Source: an uncultured Lachnospiraceae bacterium (GTDB lineage: Bacteria > Bacillota > Clostridia > Lachnospirales > Lachnospiraceae). Taken from it: DNA of 21,432 bases. Position 1 is the stretch's first letter. Each line of letters opens with the position of its first letter. A program made the position numbers and the translations under genes. The notes beneath the pieces are model-generated. The model did no database searches, was not told where the DNA came from, and worked only from the letters and a program-made list of their open reading frames with translations. Shown in pieces: positions 15,064 through 21,432 of the stretch. Location of the stretch: the NCBI GenBank assembly GCA_910583895.1, contig CAJTYJ010000056.1:1-21432 (forward strand), in the 5' to 3' direction.

Positions 15064-16588
15064 GTAAGGTACCTCCTGCCATCAATAATCCGATGCTGTT
15101 TTCATCTGCTTCGCTCCGGTCAAGGATTGCATTGATGGAGCCGTCATAGATGACGCCGATGGTATCCGCCACGTTCAGGATCTCATCCAGCTCCAGGGAA
15201 ATCAGAAGAATCGCCTTCCCTTTGTCCCTCTCCCGAATCAGTGTCTTATGTACATATTCGATGGCTCCCACATCCAGTCCTCTGGTGGGCTGCACGGCGA
15301 TCAGCAGGTCCGGATCGTTGGCGATCTCTCTTCCGATGATCACCTTCTGCTGATTTCCTCCGGAAAGCCCCCGGATCAGCAGGTCCTCGCAGCCCTCCGG
15401 CCGTACATCGTATTCCTTCAGAAGCCCGGAAGCCGTACTGCGGATGGCCGCCCGGTCAAGGATCCCTTTCCTGGAAAAGCTGCCGCACTTAAAATTATCC
15501 AGCACCACATTGTCCGCCACCGTAAAATCCGGGATGATCCCCCTTCTCTGCCGGTCTTCATGAATGGTGGAGATACCGGAATCCATCGTGTTCCGGGTCG
15601 TCGTATTCTGGATCTCCTTTCCTTTGATCCGGATGGTCCCGCTGTCCACCTTCCGAAGATTGGTGATGGCTTCCACCAGCTCTGTCTGGCCGTTGCCGTC
15701 TACCCCGGCGATGCCGAAGATCTCTCCGGCTCTCACCTGAAAAGACAGTTGATTCAGCACCTGAACGCCACGCTCGTCCTTTGCATTCAGTCCGGATACC
15801 TCAAAGACCACTTCTCCCGGCTCCGCCTCCGTCTTCTCCACAGCGAGGCGTACCTTTCGGCCCACCATCATGGACGCCAGATCTTCCTGGCTTACCTCTT
15901 TTACTGACACTGTGTCAATATACTCGCCGTGGCGGATGACCGTGCAGTAGTCTGCGGAACGCTTAATCTCCTTCAGCTTGTGTGTAATAATGATAATCGT
16001 CTTGCCGCTCTCAATGAGACGCTTCATGATCTGAATCAGTTCGTCGATCTCCTGGGGTGTCAGCACCGCCGTCGGCTCATCCAGGATCAAGATCTCCGCT
16101 CCCCGGTAAAGCGCTTTCAGAATCTCTACTCTCTGCTGCATTCCGACTGAGATATCCGAGATGACAGCATCCGGATCCACCCTCAGGCCATACCGTTCCA
16201 CGATCTCTTCCACTTCTTTTCTGGCCCGGTCCATATCCAGGATCCCGGCCTTTTTCACGGTCTCGCTTCCCAGGATAATGTTCTGGGTCACCGTGAAATT
16301 CTCCACCAGCATAAAATGCTGATGCACCATGCCGATGCCTTTTGCAATGGCCGCGCCTGGATTTTTGATCTCCGTCTTCTCTCCGTACAGCCACATATCC
16401 CCGGAGCTTCTCTGATACAGACCATAGAGGATATTCATAAGGGTAGTCTTGCCGGCCCCGTTTTCTCCCAGAATCGCATGGACAGTACCCTTTTTCACAT
16501 CCAGATTCACCTTTTTCAGTGCATAGTTGGAGCCAAAATGGATGCTGATGTCATGCATCTGTACCGCGTAATCTTTGCTGATGTCCAT
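15056..16588 (-). CDS. Nucleoside ABC transporter double ATPase (NupO/YufO type)
   Basis: This 510-residue protein contains both nucleotide-binding domains of the importer. The N-terminal domain is canonical: Walker A GENGAGKTTLMNILYG, signature ISVGMQQRVEILKAL, Walker B ILILDEPTAVLTPQE. The C-terminal domain (from about residue 260) has a degenerate Walker A (GVDGNGQTELVEAI), a good signature LSGGNQQKVIIGREI, and a Walker B lacking the catalytic Glu (LLIAVQPTRGLDVG). This asymmetry is normal for the family (also in CUT2 sugar importers) and is not decay. Its ATG follows the bmpA stop directly, and its ribosome site AGGAGG lies inside the end of bmpA. Confidence 0.95.
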   Translation of the reverse strand: MDISKDYAVQMHDISIHFGSNYALKKVNLDVKKGTVHAILGENGAGKTTLMNILYGLYQRSSGDMWLYGEKTEIKNPGAAIAKGIGMVHQHFMLVENFTVTQNIILGSETVKKAGILDMDRARKEVEEIVERYGLRVDPDAVISDISVGMQQRVEILKALYRGAEILILDEPTAVLTPQEIDELIQIMKRLIESGKTIIIITHKLKEIKRSADYCTVIRHGEYIDTVSVKEVSQEDLASMMVGRKVRLAVEKTEAEPGEVVFEVSGLNAKDERGVQVLNQLSFQVRAGEIFGIAGVDGNGQTELVEAITNLRKVDSGTIRIKGKEIQNTTTRNTMDSGISTIHEDRQRRGIIPDFTVADNVVLDNFKCGSFSRKGILDRAAIRSTASGLLKEYDVRPEGCEDLLIRGLSGGNQQKVIIGREIANDPDLLIAVQPTRGLDVGAIEYVHKTLIRERDKGKAILLISLELDEILNVADTIGVIYDGSINAILDRSEADENSIGLLMAGGTLHE

Positions 16589-17614
16589 TTATAAACCTCC
16601 TAAAAATTCTTCATACTGCTCCGGCGTTTTGGGCGGAATGATCTCTCCGTTTTTCACCTGCTCCATAACCTTCATGGCGTCCTCATAGACAGCCGGATCC
16701 AGATTGGGATTCTCAAGAGGAATGCCCACGCAGTCTTCCGAAAGCCCGCAGCTTATGGTCTTTCCGCCGATCTCTTCCCCGTCCATATGCATCTGACAGA
16801 CCATGCCAATGGCCACATTTACCTTCTTCAGTGCAGAAGTCAGCACATTGTCCGGTGCCAGATAGGACTGGTCTTTGTCCACGCCGATGACGAATTTATC
16901 CCACTCCTTGGCCGCCTCGATGACTCCGTAGCCGGCACCTCCCGCCGCATGGAAGATCACGTCGCATCCGGAGGAATACATTTTGTTGGCAACCGCTTTC
17001 GCCTTCGCCGCGTCTGCATAGCTTTCCGTCATCTGTACTGAGATCTCGATCTCCTTTCCCAGCTCCTTTGCAGCCCATGCAACGCCTGCGGAATATCCGT
17101 ATTCAAACTGGTTGCTGGTATCGGTCTTCACCGCGCCCACATAACCGACCTTGTTGGTCTGCGTGGTCCGGCCGGCGATATAGCCGACGATAAAGGAAGG
17201 CTCTTCCGCCCGGAAGACGACGGAAGTCACGTTAAACAGTTCTCCGGGCACCACATTGTCGATCAGGGCAAAGGAAATATCCGGATTCATCTTCGCAATG
17301 GTTGCCATGGAATCCGCCATGGCAAAGCCGGTTCCCCACACCAGATCGTTAAAACCGTCCGTCGCCCGGTCCAGATTGGTCACGTAGTCCGATGCCTGCT
17401 TGGACTCAATATAGCTGGCCACGGCCTCTTTCTCCTGCGCAAATTCCTGCAGGCCCTCCCAGGCGAGCTGATTGAACGCCTGATCATTGACACCTCCGGT
17501 GTCGGTCACGATAGTAATCTTGTATTCACTGGTGTCTTTCTGAGGAATCCCGCATCCGGACGTCCCCAGTATTGCTGCGGCAGCAAGCGCTGCCAGGATT
17601 CGTTTTCTTTTCAT
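16589..17614 (-). CDS. bmpA: BmpA-family nucleoside-binding lipoprotein
   Basis: This is the substrate-binding lipoprotein of a purine-nucleoside ABC importer (BmpA/PnrA/NupN family). The 341-residue protein opens with a signal peptide, MKRKRILAALAAAAILGTSG, followed by Cys21 as the lipid-modified residue; the lipobox (TSGC) is slightly unusual at -3. Mature-domain marks are ITIVTDTGGVNDQAFNQLAW, GYIAGRTTQTNKVGYVG, GCDVIFHAAGGAGYGVIEAA and FVIGVDKDQ. The frame extends upstream to a GTG, but the ATG at 17614 is chosen because GGAGGG sits 5 nt before it and the signal peptide then starts correctly. It is first in the operon, behind structured element A. Confidence 0.95.
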   Translation of the reverse strand: MKRKRILAALAAAAILGTSGCGIPQKDTSEYKITIVTDTGGVNDQAFNQLAWEGLQEFAQEKEAVASYIESKQASDYVTNLDRATDGFNDLVWGTGFAMADSMATIAKMNPDISFALIDNVVPGELFNVTSVVFRAEEPSFIVGYIAGRTTQTNKVGYVGAVKTDTSNQFEYGYSAGVAWAAKELGKEIEISVQMTESYADAAKAKAVANKMYSSGCDVIFHAAGGAGYGVIEAAKEWDKFVIGVDKDQSYLAPDNVLTSALKKVNVAIGMVCQMHMDGEEIGGKTISCGLSEDCVGIPLENPNLDPAVYEDAMKVMEQVKNGEIIPPKTPEQYEEFLGGL

Positions 17615-17637
17615 CTGTCCCTCCACTTCTTATTTTT

Positions 17638-17740
17638 AGTTCCGCATCTGTCCTCAATCTGCCCCGATGCCTGGAAGGATTTTCCCTTACTTCGTTCCGT
17701 AAAATCCTTCCGGGACTCCTTTCAGGCAGATGCTGTTTTT
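17638..17740 (-). repeat. Structured repeat element, copy A (before bmpA)
   Basis: This 103-bp element is homologous to the copy at 12896-13000. On the minus strand it has an outer stem (GCATCTG...CAGATGC, extended by CC/GG across a bulged A) and a perfect 11-bp inner hairpin GGAAGGATTTT/AAAATCCTTCC, whose apical loop differs from copy B. The end GATGCGGAACT lies about 15-20 nt before the bmpA ribosome site. No obvious promoter is visible between it and the upstream crp-like gene, so the element could sit in the 5' leader of a longer transcript. Confidence 0.8.
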
Positions 17741-17816
17741 CATAAATTGTTTGACACTGCCTCGTTTTGATTGCCGTTCATGCTGTACTCGCCAACCAGA
17801 TGGATTGTTTGCTGTC

Positions 17817-18530
17817 TCACTTGATCAGTTTCCCATGCACGTAATGGTTCATAGCATCATACTGTTTCCTGGAGATAGAGATCTTGCCGGAATGAACTGA
17901 GACAAAATCCTGCTCCGCCAATTTTCGGATGTTCCGATTGATCGTCTTTTCCGTAAAACCGATGGCATTGGACAATTCTTCACGCGTCCTCTGGATGAAG
18001 ATCTCCATGGTGCGGTCCTGCTTTTCGCTGTATTGTTTCTCACAGTATTCCAGCAGATATAACACCATGCGGTCCATGCATTCCAGCATCAGATACTTCC
18101 GGTCATTCCTTGTCTGTCTGGTCAGCTCAAGAAGGATATTCTGTGTCCTTAAAAACAGCGCGTTGCCGTCATGCTTCATCCACTCCAGGTACATCTCAGA
18201 AAGGATCACACACAGTGTACAATCGGTCAGTGTACGGACGGAAATGCCGTATTCCGGAATGCTGGACAGACACTCAAATTCTCCTAAAAATCTGCCCGGA
18301 CCAAATTCTTTGAATTCGTATATTTTCTCCGGAAGCTGTACATCGATACCGATTGCCCTTCCTTTCAGTATGATAAAGATACTTTCACAGGGTTCCCCTG
18401 CGAGTAAAATGCTCCTGCCCTTTTCCACCTTTCGTATGGTCATACAGTTCTTTATTTTTTCAGGGCAGCCGGCAAAGAGTCTGTTCATATACTCCTGCTC
18501 TTTTGAGGGCAATAATTTGACTGGTTCCAT
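17817..18530 (-). CDS. Crp/Fnr-family transcription regulator
   Basis: The 237-residue protein has an N-terminal cyclic-nucleotide-binding-like beta barrel (about 20-120, with VEKGRSILLAGEPCESIFII and FGPGRFLGEFECL), a dimer helix, and a C-terminal winged helix (TREELSNAIGFTEKTINRN, residues 182-200). The recognition helix TEKTINR differs from both CRP (SRETVGR) and FNR (TVETISR), so a standard TGTGA operator is not predicted. No Fnr-type N-terminal cysteine cluster is present, so the effector is unknown. Three starts are in frame (GTG 18542, ATG 18539, ATG 18530). ATG 18530 is chosen because GAGGTG ends 9 nt before it. It lies just upstream of the nucleoside operon on the same strand, and may regulate it. 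Confidence 0.9.
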   Translation of the reverse strand: MEPVKLLPSKEQEYMNRLFAGCPEKIKNCMTIRKVEKGRSILLAGEPCESIFIILKGRAIGIDVQLPEKIYEFKEFGPGRFLGEFECLSSIPEYGISVRTLTDCTLCVILSEMYLEWMKHDGNALFLRTQNILLELTRQTRNDRKYLMLECMDRMVLYLLEYCEKQYSEKQDRTMEIFIQRTREELSNAIGFTEKTINRNIRKLAEQDFVSVHSGKISISRKQYDAMNHYVHGKLIK

Positions 18531-18552
18531 GGAATTCATCACCTCATGACAA

Positions 18553-18596
18553 AGTATACAATCTATCCTGCTTTGTTTTTAAGGACAAATGTCCTT
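18553..18596 (-). promoter_or_regulatory. crp-like gene promoter (-10) with upstream palindrome
   Basis: The minus strand has TATACT at 18553-18558, giving a start near 18546 and no good -35. A perfect 16-bp palindrome, AAGGACAAATGTCCTT (18581-18596), is centred about 42 bp before that start, again the class II activator position. It is a good candidate for the binding site of the regulator encoded here (autoregulation). Confidence 0.55.
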
Positions 18597-18654
18597 TTTC
18601 TGTAAAATTCACTGCTTTTTGTGAAATATGTATATTTTTTTGGTTAGTTTTTGG

Positions 18655-18660
18655 TATTAT
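18655..18660 (+). promoter_or_regulatory. Possible extended -10 box before the small interrupted frame
   Basis: TATTAT with an extended TG (TGGTATTAT) lies 24 nt before the ATG at 18684. The upstream DNA is very T-rich and no -35 stands out. The same bases lie in a small palindrome, GGTATTATTACC. Confidence 0.35.
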
Positions 18661-18683
18661 TACCTAAAGAAAAAGAGGAGAAA

Positions 18684-18980
18684 ATGCAGAATATACAACC
18701 TTGTTTAAATTTGATGATTACATTTTTATCAGGCCTGTATTACAGTGAAAAGCAACATAAACTTTCTGTTATTAAGCTATTGAAAACAGGGAAGCCTTTC
18801 AGCAAAAGGCGCCAGTAGATGCTATTCCGTTTTTTTGCAGACATCGATGTATCATCGAAACAGCTTGGGACTTATGCAAACAAAGGGAACGACAGCATTT
18901 TTTATGCGGACCAGATTCGCTTGGTAAGAACTTCGATAGAGAAATGGATTGTACAGATGCAGGAGAGGTTGAACAATTGA
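18684..18980 (+). pseudogene. Small reading frame interrupted by an in-frame TAG, unknown family
   Basis: A 44-codon frame opens at ATG 18684 behind a strong GAGGAG ribosome site, starting MQNIQPCLNLMITFLSGLYY and ending at TAG 18816-18818. The very next codon is ATG in the same frame, and the frame stays open for 53 more codons (beginning MLFRFFADIDVSSKQLG, ending VQMQERLNN) to TGA 18978-18980. Together they would make a roughly 98-residue protein. One transition from CAG or TGG would create the TAG. I recognise no family in either half. A decayed small gene, or two overlapping small proteins, are both possible. It is the only plus-strand coding candidate in the otherwise gene-free stretch from 18549 to 19070. 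Confidence 0.45.
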
Positions 18981-19045
18981 AAGAAATACAGACAGAATAA
19001 ACCCTCCCGTTATGGGAGGGTCAATAAGAACGCATGTATTTCTTT
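18980..19045. terminator. Nested palindrome, probable terminator of the tatD transcript
   Basis: An inner perfect 8-bp GC-rich hairpin (ACCCTCCC at 19001-19008, GGGAGGGT at 19014-19021) is followed on the minus strand by TTTATT, so it can end the leftward tatD group. It is enclosed by an outer perfect 11-bp inverted repeat, AAAGAAATACA (18980-18990) and TGTATTTCTTT (19035-19045). On the plus strand the outer arm supplies a T-rich run after the structure, so termination may be bidirectional. Confidence 0.55.
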
Positions 19046-19070
19046 GATCCTGTGTTTTGAACAACGACTG

Positions 19071-19856
19071 TCATGATCCCCCAATCCGGAAGATTCTCTG
19101 TGTATTCTCCTTTGCATGCTCCATCAGCACTTTCTCTGAGACGTTCATATACTTCGCCAGCTCCCGAACTACATATACAATGTTCTGGGGAACATTTGTT
19201 CTTGAAAGTCCCGGCACATTCTTAGGCGTCAGATAAGGCGCATCCGTCTCCACAAGAATCCGGTCCAGCGGGATCTTATGTACCGCTTCTCTTAACTTTC
19301 CTGCTCTTTTGTCGTCACAGATCCAGCCCGTGATTCCGATGGAAAATCCCATGGAAAGATACTGTTCCAGCGTTTCTTTGTCACCGGTAAAGCAGTGCAC
19401 AACCGATTTTTCACAGATCTTCGGATGCTTCCGAAATCTTTTGACAAAATCTTCCGAAGCGCTGCGTTCATGAAGAAACAGCGGTTTATCCAGCTTTTCC
19501 GCCAGAACAATATGCTTTTCCAGACACCGGATCTGGTTTTCCTTCGTGGAAAACATCCGGTCATAATCCAGACCGCATTCTCCCACCGCAACGATGCGTT
19601 TATTCTCCTCTATGATCTGCTCGATCATTCGAAAATCTTCCTGCCTTGCCCGGTCCGCGTTGTGAGGATGGATCCCCGCCATACCGTAAGCTTCCTGCAT
19701 CTTTACAAAGGTATGAATTTTCTGGTTTTCTTTGGGATCGGTTCCGGTCAGAATGCAGCACACCCCATGGTCCTTTGCCTCCCTGATCACCTTCTCCGGC
19801 TCCCGAAACTGCCGGCAGAACAGATTCAGGCCGATATCATAATATTTCCTCCACAT
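19071..19856 (-). CDS. tatD: TatD-family metal-dependent deoxyribonuclease
   Basis: TatD proteins are TIM-barrel, two-metal hydrolases of the amidohydrolase superfamily with 3'-5' exonuclease activity in characterised members. The 261-residue protein shows AGIHPH, GECGLDYDR (metal Glu), LFLHER (His), VVHCFTG (His) and LVETDAPYLTP (Asp). The N-terminal HxH motif of the YcfH/TatD-like subgroup is replaced by DIGLNL, like the DIGVNL of E. coli TatD itself, so this is a true TatD type and not a defective protein. The frame opens further upstream, but ATG 19856 has GGGAGGG 8 nt before it. It follows the ArsR gene by 84 bp with no visible terminator, so it may be co-transcribed with the iron-sulfur genes. 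Confidence 0.92.
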   Translation of the reverse strand: MWRKYYDIGLNLFCRQFREPEKVIREAKDHGVCCILTGTDPKENQKIHTFVKMQEAYGMAGIHPHNADRARQEDFRMIEQIIEENKRIVAVGECGLDYDRMFSTKENQIRCLEKHIVLAEKLDKPLFLHERSASEDFVKRFRKHPKICEKSVVHCFTGDKETLEQYLSMGFSIGITGWICDDKRAGKLREAVHKIPLDRILVETDAPYLTPKNVPGLSRTNVPQNIVYVVRELAKYMNVSEKVLMEHAKENTQRIFRIGGS

Positions 19857-19940
19857 AAGAATTTCCCTCCCGTCTTTCATGTCCATCGTGGATTGCCCTG
19901 ATATTTTCGCTGATTTCCATGCACCAAACTTCCCATCCTT

Positions 19941-20225
19941 TCACTCCTCACAGTAACACTCTTTCACCGCCCCCAAAAGTGACATCACCCGCTGATCCCG
20001 GATCCGGTAGATGACATTCATCCCCTGCTTCTTAGATTCCAGGATCCCGGCCATGCGAAGCTGGTTCAGGTGCTGGGACAGGGCGGACGCGGTGATGTTG
20101 GGCGTAAACGGATGAATCTCTCCCACGGTCAGCGGCCCCTTCATCAGCGCGCACAAAATCAGCAGGCGGTGCTCGTTGGCCAAAAGTTTAAGCAGTTCCG
20201 CGATCTTCTTTGCCTTCTCTTCCAT
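19941..20225 (-). CDS. ArsR-family HTH regulator, possible persulfide sensor
   Basis: This is a 94-residue winged-helix repressor of the ArsR/SmtB family. The HTH is LTVGEIHPFTPNITASALS followed by QHLNQLRMAGILESKKQG. The metal-binding ELCVCDL motif of ArsR is absent. It has a cysteine in helix 2 (Cys25 in LLILCALMKG) and Cys90/Cys92 near the C-terminus (ECYCEE). That arrangement recalls SqrR/BigR/YgaV sensors, which form polysulfide bridges between two cysteines; this is inference. Its ATG at 20225 lies 9 nt after GGAGG and overlaps the end of the membrane iron-sulfur gene by 38 nt, so it is made from the same mRNA and probably represses its own operon. Confidence 0.92.
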   Translation of the reverse strand: MEEKAKKIAELLKLLANEHRLLILCALMKGPLTVGEIHPFTPNITASALSQHLNQLRMAGILESKKQGMNVIYRIRDQRVMSLLGAVKECYCEE

Positions 20226-20796
20226 CTTCCGTATCCTCCTTCCTCTGCCTGAGCCTGCAGATTCCCTGGGTCATGGTCCCCATGGGACAATATACGCACC
20301 AGGAACGGGGCCGAAACAAAACCATAGTCAAAAATCCCAGTATGGTGGAAGTCATCATGACGCTGAAAAACCCAAAGGCAAACTGTGCCATCCAGGGCGC
20401 CGCCATGGAGACATCCGCCCACTGCCAGGGGAGCTTAAACACCCACAGAAGCGTTATCGTCTGGCGAAGAGGCGCTCCGGTAAACACCATCCAGGTACTG
20501 CGCAGCATCAGACCGAACATGACCATGAAAAAAGTCAGAAAACCGTAACGGAACCAGCCACTCCTTAAGAACTTTGGCGGCGGTACGTTCCGGGACAGTT
20601 TTCTGCCCACAAGCCCCAGAAGCTGTCCCCGGCCGCAGTAGCGGTTGCAGTAGGCTTTGTTTCCGCCAAATATCGCAAGAAAAAGCGGGATACAGAAAAA
20701 GAGCATCCCCAGCCAGGCAAACAGAATGTTGCAAAATCCCAGTATCCAGTAGGCAAGTTCCCCAATCCAGAGATAATCATACCATTTCCGTTTCAT
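20188..20796 (-). CDS. NapH-like membrane [4Fe-4S] protein
   Basis: The 202-residue protein has about four to five membrane helices and two iron-sulfur-type cysteine groups facing the same side: YCNRYCGRGQLL (residues about 50-61) and CVYCPMGTMTQGIC near the C-terminus. This CxxxC...CxxCPxG...C arrangement is typical of NapH/NosR-type quinol-to-ferredoxin electron transfer proteins. The frame is open further upstream, but the ATG at 20796 is chosen because it overlaps the ferredoxin stop (ATGA) and starts MKRKWYDYLWIGELAY at the first helix. With the adjacent ferredoxin it could pass electrons between the membrane and a cytoplasmic reductase. The partner enzyme is not in the window. Confidence 0.82.
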   Translation of the reverse strand: MKRKWYDYLWIGELAYWILGFCNILFAWLGMLFFCIPLFLAIFGGNKAYCNRYCGRGQLLGLVGRKLSRNVPPPKFLRSGWFRYGFLTFFMVMFGLMLRSTWMVFTGAPLRQTITLLWVFKLPWQWADVSMAAPWMAQFAFGFFSVMMTSTILGFLTMVLFRPRSWCVYCPMGTMTQGICRLRQRKEDTEDGREGKEDRGTA

Positions 20797-20999
20797 TTTT
20801 CCGCCCCCCGTTCTACCATCATAATCACATCTGCCGGACAGATCCTGGAACATTTTCCGCAGCCAATACAGATCTCTTGATCCACCCGGGCGGTCACGCC
20901 CGACACGATGCGGACCGCCCCTTTGGGACAGACCTTCAGACAGCTGCCGCACGCCACACACTCCCGGCCGATCCGGGCGTATTTCTTTGATTTTGCCAT
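20793..20999 (-). CDS. 2[4Fe-4S] ferredoxin-type protein
   Basis: This 68-residue protein has two complete bacterial-ferredoxin cluster motifs: Cys14, 17, 20, 24 (CVACGSCLKVCP) and Cys44, 47, 50, 54 (CIGCGKCSRICP). A basic N-terminus (MAKSKKYARIG) precedes the first motif, and there is no signal peptide. It is the first gene of the operon. The ATG at 20999 has GGAGG about 5 nt before it, and its TGA overlaps the next ATG. It probably docks with the membrane iron-sulfur protein as electron donor or acceptor. Confidence 0.93.
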   Translation of the reverse strand: MAKSKKYARIGRECVACGSCLKVCPKGAVRIVSGVTARVDQEICIGCGKCSRICPADVIMMVERGAEK

Positions 21000-21015
21000 A
21001 TTTCCTCCAATTATT

Positions 21016-21049
21016 ATAAAGTATTTAAGTTAATTCTAATATACTTTAT
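21016..21049. promoter_or_regulatory. Inverted repeat operator of the ferredoxin-arsR operon
   Basis: A perfect 9-bp inverted repeat, ATAAAGTAT (21016-21024) and ATACTTTAT (21041-21049), has a 16-bp centre. It overlaps the -10 box and start site of the operon promoter. An AT-rich dyad in this position is where ArsR-family repressors bind, and such a regulator is encoded by the third gene of the operon. Confidence 0.6.
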
Positions 21050-21066
21050 TCCGAGGAGCCTGTCAA
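21038..21066 (-). promoter_or_regulatory. Promoter of the ferredoxin / NapH-like / arsR operon
   Basis: On the minus strand there is a consensus -35 TTGACA (21061-21066), a 17-bp spacer and a -10 TATATT (21038-21043). The start would fall near 21031, 32 nt before the ferredoxin ATG. A second TATAAT (21013-21018) lies nearer the gene but has no -35. Confidence 0.75.
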
Positions 21067-21279
21067 TATGCCATTTGCCATTTTGCAAAGAGCGTCCACA
21101 TCCTACCACCATGAACGGACATTCGTCAAGAGGTTTTTATTTTATAGGGAAATTAAATCCCAGGTGATGCCGCCCAAAAAGGAGACCTTCTCTTTAGGCG
21201 GTGTAAATCGAAATACCTGTCTGCTAACTTGAGGAAACGCCCCGCATCGGCAATCTATCTGCCAAGTCAAGCAGTGAAT

Positions 21280-21432
21280 TTAAGAAGTTTTCCGGTCCTT
21301 TCGAATGGACGCATCACTGGTATCCACAAGGCTTCCGTCTTCTGCATTCAGATCGATGCCATAGGCATAAATAGAACTATCATCCTCTGTCTGATAACTC
21401 ACATGATAAATGAAAAGTCCCGTCTTTGGCTC
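21280..21432 (-). CDS. C-terminal part of an unidentified protein (partial)
   Basis: The frame is open from the right edge to a TAA at 21280-21282, giving the last 50 residues of a protein whose start lies outside the window. The sequence (EPKTGLFIYHVSYQTEDDSS, then a stretch ending KDRKTS) is hydrophilic and acidic, with alternating short strands suggesting a small beta domain. I do not recognise the family. Codons are ordinary and the frame is the only long one here, but the shortness limits confidence. Between it and the ferredoxin promoter (21067-21279) I see only a weak hairpin and no gene. Confidence 0.5.
   Translation of the reverse strand, partial: EPKTGLFIYHVSYQTEDDSSIYAYGIDLNAEDGSLVDTSDASIRKDRKTS

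Noticed and set aside
15056..16588. Loss of the Walker A lysine and catalytic Glu in the second ATPase domain as a sign of decay.
   Set aside because: This asymmetry is usual in NupO/YufO and CUT2-type double ATPases.
19877..19936. A 19-codon minus-strand frame between arsR and tatD with AGGAG 7 nt before its ATG.
   Set aside because: It is too short to support without conservation data; it could be a leader peptide but shows no regulatory codon run or attenuator hairpin.
21170..21201. A hairpin with CCGCC/GGCGG arms as a terminator for the partial gene at the right edge.
   Set aside because: No T-run follows it on either strand and the inner stem is imperfect.

Overview
The window looks like a chromosomal segment of a Gram-positive gut anaerobe, most likely a Lachnospiraceae-type Clostridia. 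This is inferred from gene content, AGGAGG-type ribosome binding sites, sigma-A-like promoters, two-[4Fe-4S] ferredoxin genes and a NupNOPQ-like nucleoside operon. No rRNA or tRNA is present to confirm it.

Region 1 (1-8640) is a type I-C CRISPR-Cas locus read leftward. The order is cas3, cas5c, cas8c (with an internal start for Cas11c), cas7c, cas4, cas1, cas2, a broken AAA-ATPase-like gene, the leader, and the leader end of an array with three complete 33-bp repeats that runs off the left edge. Upstream of cas3 lies the most interesting element. It is a small RNA gene (about 8463-8602) with its own promoter, one degenerate CRISPR repeat that keeps the exact 11-nt crRNA 5' handle, a spacer-length stretch and an intrinsic terminator. 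The first 16 nt of its spacer-like part match DNA next to the cas promoter with mismatches only at positions 6 and 12. Those are the positions flipped out of the guide-target duplex in type I Cascade. This is what a CreR-type cas-autorepressing guide RNA should look like.

Region 2 (8676-10836) is a rightward operon of a stand-alone rhodanese and a CoA-disulfide/persulfide reductase with a fused C-terminal rhodanese. It has a Crp/Fnr-like palindrome centred at about -41 and ends in a bidirectional terminator.

Region 3 (10873-17740) is a leftward purine-nucleoside uptake and salvage operon: BmpA-type lipoprotein, double ATPase, two permeases, purine nucleoside phosphorylase and phosphopentomutase. 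Nucleosides are imported, split by phosphorolysis, and the pentose-1-phosphate is isomerised to pentose-5-phosphate. A roughly 104-bp structured element occurs twice in the same orientation, before bmpA and before pnp.

Region 4 (17817-19045) holds a Crp/Fnr-family regulator with a perfect palindrome upstream of its own promoter, and a small interrupted reading frame of unknown nature. Region 5 (19001-21066) is a leftward group: ferredoxin, NapH-like membrane iron-sulfur protein, ArsR-family regulator with cysteines placed as in persulfide sensors, and TatD. Its promoter overlaps an inverted repeat. The right edge carries the C-terminus of an unidentified gene.
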